This document shows positions 56,524 through 64,000 of a DNA stretch of 64,000 nt, in pieces. The notes under the pieces were generated by a model. The model had not been told where the DNA came from, did no database searches, and worked only from the letters and a program-made list of their open reading frames with translations. The stretch's first letter is position 1, and every line of letters begins with the position of its first letter. The stretch spans positions 11,735,694 to 11,799,693 of the forward strand of contig NC_079425.1 in assembly GCF_026213295.1 (NCBI RefSeq), written 5' to 3'. The position numbers and the translations under genes are program-made. This stretch comes from Gadus chalcogrammus. Lineage: Eukaryota > Chordata > Actinopteri > Gadiformes > Gadidae.

Positions 56524-56745
56524 CAACCCAGTCGCCAAAAACATACCTACTGTTGACAGTGTACGTTTCGTGAACACTGGATTACGTCGCATTTCAACAT
56601 AAAATAGCGTGTTATACACACACACACACGCACGCACATGCACAGACACACACACACACAAGCACACACAAGCACACACACGCACGCACAGACACACAGA
56701 CACAGACACAGACACACACACACACACACACGCACACACGCACAC
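56524..56745 (+). repeat. CAACCCAGTCGCC end-like block 2 with CA-rich tract
   Basis: The second copy of the CAACCCAGTCGCC block (56,524-56,616) runs into an imperfect CA repeat with GCACGCAC and CAGACA variants (56,616-56,745). The mirror copy, with the same interruption pattern, lies at 60,245-60,466. Confidence 0.88.
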
Positions 56746-57004
56746 GGTGCATTTCGCTGCTAAAACAACAACAAAAAAATATTCCCTCAAATATTATTAC
56801 TTTCAAAACGTTGGCCAAAATGGCCAATAATATCTTTTTTTTTGGGATGCTTCCAGGACATTTTGGGTGGATTTTGAACGGTATGTGGGGGGCACGTTTT
56901 TTGCAGGACCTGGCAACCCTGCGCTGTTGCCCGAGATCTGGATCCACCCCGGCGTGGTGATGTCTCCTTTTGACCTTTTGACCCCAGACTTCTGGGGGAA
57001 TAGC

Positions 57005-57635
57005 TGAATCAATTCATTAGTCAATCAGAAGCATGTAAATATCTTTCCGGTGGGGTAAGAGGACGAACAAGGTGTCCTTCAGCATCTACGCTTCCAGGCG
57101 ATTGCAACGGTGCCACACATGAGCATATTCGAACATGTTTAATGGTAGTAATTAGCTGTCGAAATTGGAGGCCTTAATCAATACTGAGCAGCTATTGATT
57201 TGCTTCCCGATAAAGATTTGTCACAAATGACATGTTATTTAGCATCTACACGTTGAGCTGAGTCCAATGACACCAAGAACGACACTCTAGCTAATGGTAA
57301 CATGTATTTGACATGGTACACCTAGGTCTAGGACATGATCTCGGTGTAGCAAGAGGCCGAGCTTGATCTCATTGGACTCAGCTTAACGTGTAGATGCTAA
57401 TTAACATGTAATTTGTCAAAAATCTCCATCGGGAAGCAAATCTATAGCTGGTCATTATTGATAAAGGCCTCCAAAATCGACAGCTAATTACTACCCCGAA
57501 ACATATTCAAATATGATCATGTGTGGCACTGTTGCAATCGTCTCGAAACGTAGATGTCAAAGGACACCTTGTTTGCTCTGTTGCACCACCGGGAACATAT
57601 TTTCATACTTCTAATGGATTGATTCATATTTTAAG
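57005..57635. repeat. Nested inverted repeat inside the left arm
   Basis: The half 57,005-57,270 is the diverged reverse complement of 57,369-57,635, centred at about 57,320 with a loop of about 98 bp. Matching words include AACAAGGTGTCCTT, GCATCTACACGTT, GATTTGCTTCCCGAT and AGCTGTCGA. The halves differ at well over 10% of positions, far more than the outer arms do, so this palindrome is older. A mirror copy sits at 59,353-59,983, giving four copies of the ~265-bp half. Confidence 0.85.
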
Positions 57636-57861
57636 GTTCTCGGAGTGAGACTTTAAGTGGCTGCAGCAGAAGTGTTGAGACGAAAGATGATATCAAGAGA
57701 TTTATAGAATATTCCCATTCACATTATGATTCTTCGTCGTAACATCCGACCAAACATCCTTTACATTCACAGAGCGAAGATTATGAAAGTCCAGGCTCAG
57801 CAAGTGCTCCATCTCGTTGCACCTGCACCCAGCGGCTCGCTTGCAAGATTTTGGCCTGAAG

Positions 57862-59125
57862 TTCTTCCCAGACCTATACCCTAACAGTCCAATATGCATA
57901 TCTGAGAATCAGGCCTCTCTTCAATAATGACAAAATGTAATGAGAGAAATACAGATTCACTTTTTGTTATCTCATAAGCGGCGTGGTGCCGGCTCCTTTT
58001 GACCTTTTGACCCCAGACTTCAAAGACATGGCCACAGGCCAGCTGTGTCTACACACATTAAGCCACAAATGTACACCTCCATCCCGCAAAAAATGGGGCC
58101 TAGAAACTAACCTCTGTCTTATATACATTGACTGTACTGTTGGAGGTCACGCCCCTTTTCCAGCCTTTTCGAGATAGCTAGGGATGCTAAAATGTTGACA
58201 CACATTTCCCGGGGCCCCGAGAACGACATATGCAAGATTTGTAGTTCTAGCCCATAGAGAAAAAAAGTTTTCCCAAATGGACTGTCATTTGGACAAAGCC
58301 CCTTCAGAAGTGTTGCCTGCGAGACCTAATGGTTCAGAATGTGGTGGAAAAAAAGTTTTTGAGATAGGAAGGTCCTACCGCCCTGAAATTTGAATACCAT
58401 ATTCTAGGGCCTAACTGGGACCCCCGCACCGAAACTTGGCCCGGTCGGACCCCGAGGGCAGGAAGGGGGGGCCTGCCCTCGGGGTCTGACCGGGCCAAGT
58501 CTCGGGCAGGAAGGGCCCCCCCTTCCTCCCCTCGGGGTCCGACCGGGCCAAGTTTCGGTGTGGAGGTCCCAGTTAGGCCCTAGAATAAGGTATTAAAATT
58601 TCAGGGCGGTAGGACCTTCCTATCTCAAAAACTGTTTTTCCACCACATTCTGAACCATTAGGTCTTGCAGGCTACACTTCTGAGGGGCTTTGTCCAAATG
58701 ACACTCCATTTGGGAAAACTTTTTTTCTCTAAGGGCTAGAACTCCAAATCTCGGATATGTCGTACACGGGGCCCCGGGAAATGTGTGTAAACATTTTAGC
58801 ATCCCTAGCTATCTCGAAAAGGTCGGCAAAGGGGCGTGACCTCCAACAGTACAGTAAATGTACATAAGACAGAGGATAGATTCTAGTCCCCATTTTTTGT
58901 GGGATGGAGGTGTACATTTGTGGCTAAAGGTGTGTAGACACAGCTGGCCTGTGGCCACGTTTTTGAAGTCGGGGGTCAAAAGGTCAAAAGGAGCCGGCAC
59001 CACGCCGCTTATGAGATAACAAAAAGTTAATGTGTGTTTCTCTCATAACTTTATGTCATTATTAAAGAGAGGCCTGATTCTCAGATATGCATGTTGGATG
59101 GCTAGGGTGTTGGTCTGGGAAGATC
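57862..59125. repeat. Diverged central core of the giant palindrome
   Basis: Inside this interval the two arms differ by roughly 6-7% (about 30 differences over 475 aligned bases outward from the tip, and more in the next 110). Immediately outside, they are identical for hundreds of bases. The core carries GC-rich tips reading ACTTGGCCCGGTCGGACCCC and a ~40-bp central spacer at 58,474-58,513. Its left half is homologous to the lone module at 22,568-23,092. Confidence 0.88.
58433..58550. repeat. Palindrome tip with a third inverted copy
   Basis: The GC-rich tip at 58,433-58,462 has two reverse-complement partners, one at 58,472-58,500 with a 9-bp loop and one at about 58,524-58,552. The centre can therefore fold in two mutually exclusive hairpins. 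Confidence 0.85.
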
Positions 59126-60240
59126 TTCAGGCCAAAATCTTGCAAGCGAGCCGCTGGGTGCAGGTGCAACGAGATGGAGCACTTGCTGAGCCTGGACTTT
59201 CATAATCTTCGCTCTGTGAATGTGAAGGATGTTTGGTCGGATGTTACGACGAAGAATCATAATGTGAATGGGAATATTCTATAAATCTCTTGATATCATC
59301 TTTCGTCTCAACACTTCTGCTGCAGCCACTTAAAGTCTCACTCCGAGAACCTTAAAATATGAATCAATCCATTAGAAGTATGAAAATATGTTCCCGGTGG
59401 TGCAACAGAGCAAACAAGGTGTCCTTTGACATCTACGTTTCGAGACGATTGCAACAGTGCCACACATGATCATATTTGAATATGTTTCGGGGTAGTAATT
59501 AGCTGTCGATTTTGGAGGCCTTTATCAATAATGACCAGCTATAGATTTGCTTCCCGATGGAGATTTTTGACAAATTACATGTTAATTAGCATCTACACGT
59601 TAAGCTGAGTCCAATGAGATCAAGCTCGGCCTCTTGCTACACCGAGATCATGTCCTAGACCTAGGTGTACCATGTCAAATACATGTTACCATTAGCTAGA
59701 GTGTCGTTCTTGGTGTCATTGGACTCAGCTCAACGTGTAGATGCTAAATAACATGTCATTTGTGACAAATCTTTATCGGGAAGCAAATCAATAGCTGCTC
59801 AGTATTGATTAAGGCCTCCAATTTCGACAGCTAATTACTACCATTAAACATGTTCGAATATGCTCATGTGTGGCACCGTTGCAATCGCCTGGAAGCGTAG
59901 ATGCTGAAGGACACCTTGTTCGTCCTCTTACCCCACCGGAAAGATATTTACATGCTTCTGATTGACTAATGAATTGATTCAGCTATTCCCCCAGAAGTCT
60001 GGGGTCAAAAGGTCAAAAGGAGACATCACCACGCCGGGGTGGATCCAGATCTCGGGCAACAGCGCAGGGTTGCCAGGTCCTGCAAAAAACGTGCCCCCCA
60101 CATACCGTTCAAAATCCACCCAAAATGTCCTGGAAGCATCCCAAAAAAAAAAGATATTATTGGCCATTTTGGCCAACGTTTTGAAAGTAATAATATTTGA
60201 GGGAATATTTTTTTGTTGTTGTTTTAGCAGCGAAATGCAC

Positions 60241-60278
<38 letters not shown>

Positions 60279-62907
60279 TGTGTCTGTGTCTGTGTGTCTG
60301 TGCGTGCGTGTGTGTGCTTGTGTGTGCTTGTGTGTGTGTGTGTCTGTGCATGTGCGTGCGTGTGTGTGTGTGTGTATAACACGCTATTTTATGTTGAAAT
60401 GCGACGTAATCCAGTGTTCACGAAACGTACACTGTCAACGTAGGTATGTTTTTGGCGACTGGGTTGGCTCTCAGATATACGTGTTTCTAACAAGATGATA
60501 TCATTAAAAGTTACATAAAGTAACAGTTTAATAACACAAACGCAGGAAGCACGTGAGCTGCTAGTTTAGCGAAAGCAACCTGACGTCGTTGAAACATGCG
60601 AGCGAGCCGATCAACTCCTAATAACTATAAAACTAAAGATCAGACACAATCACTGACTGAAGATTATGCAATTAAAAAGTATATTTCTCGCTAGAAATGT
60701 TATTAGAAACACGTTTAACGGTGAATCGGTCCTAAAATATTGCATTTCCCATTCAGATAATAAAGATTAATAAAGATCATACACATTCACTGACTGAAGA
60801 TTATGTAAGGAAAATGTACATTTCACGCTAGAAATGTCATTAGAAACGCGTTTAATGGTGTATCTGTCCTAAAATATTGCATTTCCCATTCAGATAATAA
60901 AGATTAATATAAGCTACGCCGTGTTCCGGAGCCGCGGGGGATTCTGGGAATTGGGGTTCTCAGTTGACAAATGGGGCTTTTGTTAACTTGTTTTGTTGTT
61001 AGGATTAAGTGGGGTTAATGGGTTCGGGATGTTATGTGGTTGTGTGTTGTTCTATTAACATTGTCCGTGTGTTCATTATTGTCGACACCGTCACCGAGAG
61101 TGACGTGACCATCGTTTCGCGCAGCTGTTCCGTGTTGAAGTCTCGTTCAATAAAAACCAACTCTCGTTGTCGAGCGTTCAATAAAAACCAACTCTCGTTG
61201 TCGAGCGTGCCCCCCCCCCCACAATCGTGTGTCGTCCCCCCCCCTCAACAAACGTGTCCCCCCCCCCCCCCCTCTCCCCGGTCAACAACAGTCTCCCCCC
61301 CCCCCCCTAAACAATCGTGTCCACAATTTGCCGCGAAAGCCGTGAAACCCAAACCCCGAAACCCGCCTCCACAGCGGCACACGTGGATACTGTAGGTATA
61401 ACACGCTATTTTTTACGTTGAAATGCTACGTATCCAGTGTTCATGGAAACGTACACCACTGACGTTTTTTCTTGGCGACTGGGTTGTCTGTGTGCATGTA
61501 TTGTAATGTTCTTCTTGTCAATCAGTGTGAGGGCGAATCATTAGGTCAGCTGGGGGAGGGCCTTGGAAGAACACGAGGGTGGGGGCCTGCACGTGATTGA
61601 GACCGTGTTGGGGGTTGCCGGGGTAACCGGGGTTTGTTTTGGGTGGGATTTCTGCCGTTGGTTACGGGTTTCAGTGACCTGGTTTTGGTCCATTAAAAGT
61701 TCCTTCAATTACTAATGACTCGACATCGTTATGTCACCGGCGAGGTCATTACAATATGTTCAATAAAACATAATCACGGACAAAAAACGTTTTTTAGACA
61801 AATGTAATTGAGAATGCCGAATAGTTCTCTGGGAACGTAATTTTGATGAGAAAGGGTTCCCCGCACATGTAGAGGGCCTCGTTCGCTCGTTTTGGATAAA
61901 TTCCAATGGGTCGTAATCTGTGGCGGAACAAACCACCTACGTGGTCGTATTTTCCGAGAGGACAGGCTGATAGTGGACATTGATTGGTTTGTAGGTGGGC
62001 GTGAGTCTGACGTCACCGTTCACCGGTATAGCCTTCATGAATGAATGAAGAAACGTGTGAACATAATTTCCTGCAGCTCAGTTCAGGCAGCCGCCCAGAC
62101 AACGCACACTTCCCGCTTTGACCACAGCTATAGCCCTAGATAAAGAAATCAACAAAGCAACCCCCGCTCCTACAGTTACCCCGTCAGCAGCTAATTTCTC
62201 CTCTTGTGACATGTTGATATAACGTTGGACTATTAACATTACAATCAAACGTACGCTTCCCCGAGAGGTAGACTTATGCCTACATGCTGACAATAATGTG
62301 TTATCGAAATTGAACGTAGCCTATTAAGGATACGTTTCAATTAAATGTAGCCTGTAATCCAAGAGGTAGCTTAAATAACTAAAATGTTGAGAACGAACCT
62401 ATTTGCAATATGTTCAATAAGACGTAATCAGGGACAAAATAACGTTAAATGAAACGTTTCCCGAAAGGGAAATATGCCTTAATGACAATAATGTGCTATA
62501 CGTTGACATTTAACATATTTGGAATACGTTTCAACCAAACATAATCCTAGAGGTAAATGAATGGCAAAAAATAGGTTGACAACGAACGTATTTGCGATAT
62601 GTTCAATAACACGTATCCACAGCCAAGATACGTTTTTCAGACAAAATACGTTAAATGAAACGTTCCCTGGAAGGAAGATATGCCTTAATGACAATAATGT
62701 GCTATACGTTGACATCTAACCTATCTGGGATACGTTTCAACCAAACATAATCCTAGAGGTTAATGAATGGCAAAAAATAGGCTGAGGACGAACGTATTTG
62801 CAATACGTTCAATAAAACGTAATCGCGGACAAAATACGTTTTATGACAAACGTAATTGAGAATGCCGAATAGTTCTATGGGAACGTAATTTTGACGAGAC
62901 AGGGTTG
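59126..62907. repeat. Right outer arm of the giant palindrome
   Basis: Mirror of 54,081-57,861, with coordinate sums of about 116,986-116,991. It contains in reverse order the nested inverted repeat (59,353-59,983), the CA/GT tract (60,245-60,374), the CAACCCAGTCGCC blocks ending at 60,466 and 61,486, and the poly-C tracts (about 61,210-61,308). It also contains the 252-bp insert (61,502-61,753), the internal terminus copy (to 61,858) and the tandem blocks. Differences I noticed from the left arm are a handful of substitutions, slight G-run length changes and a 3-bp indel near 62,383. Confidence 0.9.
61502..61753. mobile_element. 252-bp solo-LTR-like insert, right arm
   Basis: Mirror copy of 55,238-55,489, also with TGTAATG and CATTACA ends and equal length, with one substitution noticed. 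Confidence 0.5.
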
Positions 62908-62914
62908 TTGGGTT
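62908..62914. repeat. 7-bp target-site duplication, right
   Basis: TTGGGTT follows the terminal GGGTTG directly and matches 54,074-54,080 in direct orientation. Confidence 0.88.
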
Positions 62915-62924
62915 ACCTAATGAT

Positions 62925-62939
62925 CCAATGGTGATTGAG
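62925..62939. repeat. Right half of the palindromic target site
   Basis: CCAATGGTGATTGAG is the exact reverse complement of 54,063-54,077. With one TTGGGTT copy restored, the two halves are separated by a 13-bp loop. Confidence 0.9.
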
Positions 62940-63650
62940 CCTATGGCCTACTGAAGAAAGCCCTTGCATCTTCAGAATTAGGAATCCCAATGGTGTCGCT
63001 GGCAACACCTTCGGGATATGTTCGGACAATTACAAAATGGAAATCTTTCCATGTCCATTTATGCTTTGTTCTTAATGTAAGATTTCAACACAAGTTATCC
63101 CCTAACCTGAGTCATGGGGCTTGAAACACGCTGTGCCCCATCTCTCAGCTCCGTCCTCGTTAGCCTTCTCTCAGCTAACGAACAGCTCCATGTCTCGGCT
63201 AACCCTTTAATATCAGTCGTCCTCACGTATATCATTTTCTCAGTCACAGCAACAATCACTATGCAGAGGTTGAGGGATCCAATCATTAGGGGTAGGTCAC
63301 AGTCAAGTGTGTCCCTGCGTTCATACATCATGAATAATTTCTTGAATTGGATTAATTCCGTTCGGCCGGGTCCATTTGCTCATCAGTGAGCCCTGGAATA
63401 AATAGCGCGCAATTAGGCCTACTCATTGGACTAAGTGGAGTTCAATGCAAATGAGTGAACGAAGTTTGCTGCAGGGATGGCTGAGTGACCTGGATTTCAT
63501 GAGATCAAGTGGTACCTGGAAAAAAAACCATTACACAAATAGAATAGAATAAATTATATATTATATGTGTCCATCCAAGCTGGCAACTATATTTGAAGTC
63601 ATTCTACCGTATCCCCATGGAGATGATTTAGGCAAACAGCAGTATAACTA
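62940..63650. other. Anonymous sequence
   Basis: No gene recognised. Confidence 0.45.
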
Positions 63651-63652
63651 AT

Positions 63653-64000
63653 GCTGCTTTTCCATTAGCGCGAGTCCACCCATTTAAAGTGGCCTGAACC
63701 GTGTCGGCTGGGTTTTCGATACAATGTTGAGTCTGCGGTCGACGTGCAGCCGAGAGACTCTGATGGTACTAGCTACCGCGGCACTAGGGAGTCTTCTCCC
63801 ACCTCATCTGAGCTACAGTGGCACCATTAAACCAAATTGGTTTACACTGGCTCAAACAAAGCAATGCACACTGCCCAAAGTAATAGATATGCAAATCAGG
63901 ACCGTGCTCCAAACCCGTGTTCCGAACATGGGAAGGCACCTATCGGATTCTATCTGTACCACAGTTAGTACCCCAGTTAGTAGATCCAAACCAATGCAGC
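63653..64000. mobile_element. Possible hAT-type element, cut by window end
   Basis: GCTGCTTTTCCATTAGCGCG is close to a common opening of fish hAT elements (GCTTTTCCACT-type), followed by GTCGGCTGGG and GTACTAGCT words. No second end is visible before the window stops, so this is tentative. Confidence 0.35.

Larger units (their letters stand above)
54081..62907. mobile_element. 8.8-kb palindromic mobile element
   Basis: The entire 8,827-bp element is an inverted duplication centred near 58,494. It begins CAACCCTGTCTCGTCAAAAT and ends with the exact reverse complement. A direct TTGGGTT duplication flanks it, so it behaves as one transposed unit rather than only a chromosomal rearrangement. Every open frame inside occurs as a mirror pair, and the best (up to 178 codons) are low-complexity or repeat-derived. 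No DDE, RNase H, recombinase, helicase or zinc-finger motif was recognised, so mobilisation must have been in trans if recent. Outer arms (54,081-57,861 and 59,126-62,907) differ at only a few positions by eye; the inner parts differ by about 6-7%. A 7-bp duplication is compatible with few superfamilies (Dada elements are reported at 6-7 bp; hAT and P at about 8 bp), but the family cannot be assigned from sequence alone. Confidence 0.88.

Noticed and set aside
59962..60498. 178-codon frame in the right arm of the palindrome
   Set aside because: Half of it is a GT/CA repeat, the mirror copy in the left arm is not open over the same span, and no motif of a transposase or other protein is visible.
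61009..61395. 128-codon proline-rich frame
   Set aside because: The prolines come from poly-C tracts; composition alone explains the frame.
55505..61486. Independent inserted element bounded by CAACCCAGTCGCC ends
   Set aside because: Its flanks are inverted (ACACAGA versus TCTGTGT), as expected for part of a palindrome, and not a direct duplication.
54081..62907. Giant palindrome as an assembly or hairpin-read artefact
   Set aside because: Direct 7-bp duplication at the ends, distinct outer flanks and a 6-7% diverged core are hard to obtain from an artefact, though long reads should still confirm it.

Overview
The window looks like nuclear DNA of a teleost fish. The evidence is a tRNA-derived SINE with V-SINE-like wording, L2-type LINE 3' tails and a LINE reverse-transcriptase C-terminal remnant, Harbinger and hAT-type short elements of kinds common in fish, and a very high density of long CA/GT and CT/GA microsatellites. 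Such microsatellite loading is well known in codfishes, so a gadiform is possible, but that is inference. I find no supportable protein-coding gene, rRNA or functional tRNA. The open reading frames are short and mostly run through dinucleotide repeats or transposon debris. The stretch is best read as intergenic or intronic DNA rich in mobile elements.

Layout. 1-310: a SINE-bearing repeat cut by the window edge. 1,300-5,100: about ten long dinucleotide arrays in under 4 kb. 5,800-7,220: a 40-bp minisatellite, an L2-like tail and a pair of ~105-bp dispersed repeats. 9,133-9,375: a duplicate of the microsatellite locus at 3,079-3,388. 12,740-13,520: a decayed Harbinger-like element with a foldback of its Myb/SANT start. 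14,328-16,931: two copies of a ~1-kb element with CACTGGAAAAAG ends that carries the SINE and a hAT end, the second terminating in a 150-bp palindrome. 19,907-20,086, 24,022-24,400 and 35,029-35,496: three short inverted-repeat elements with recognisable target-site duplications. 22,568-23,092: a diverged lone copy of a module found in the centre of the giant palindrome. 32,049-32,327: a LINE remnant. 41,770-53,000: more microsatellites, poly-G runs and a G-rich minisatellite.

The main discovery candidate is 54,081-62,907, an 8.8-kb, nearly perfect palindrome. It begins CAACCCTGTCTCG, ends with the reverse complement, and is flanked by the direct 7-bp duplication TTGGGTT, so it appears to have moved as one unit. 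Its outer arms (about 3.8 kb each) differ by only a few bases, while the innermost 0.6 kb of each arm differs by roughly 6-7%, with a sharp switch at 57,862/59,125. Each arm contains a second, older inverted repeat, several same-orientation copies of CAACCC-type ends, a 252-bp solo-LTR-like insert and poly-G tracts, but no transposase that I can recognise. It landed in a site that was itself a small palindrome. The 379-bp element at 24,022 shares the CAACCC/GGGTTG ends and a 7-bp duplication, which suggests a common transposition system whose enzyme is not in this window.
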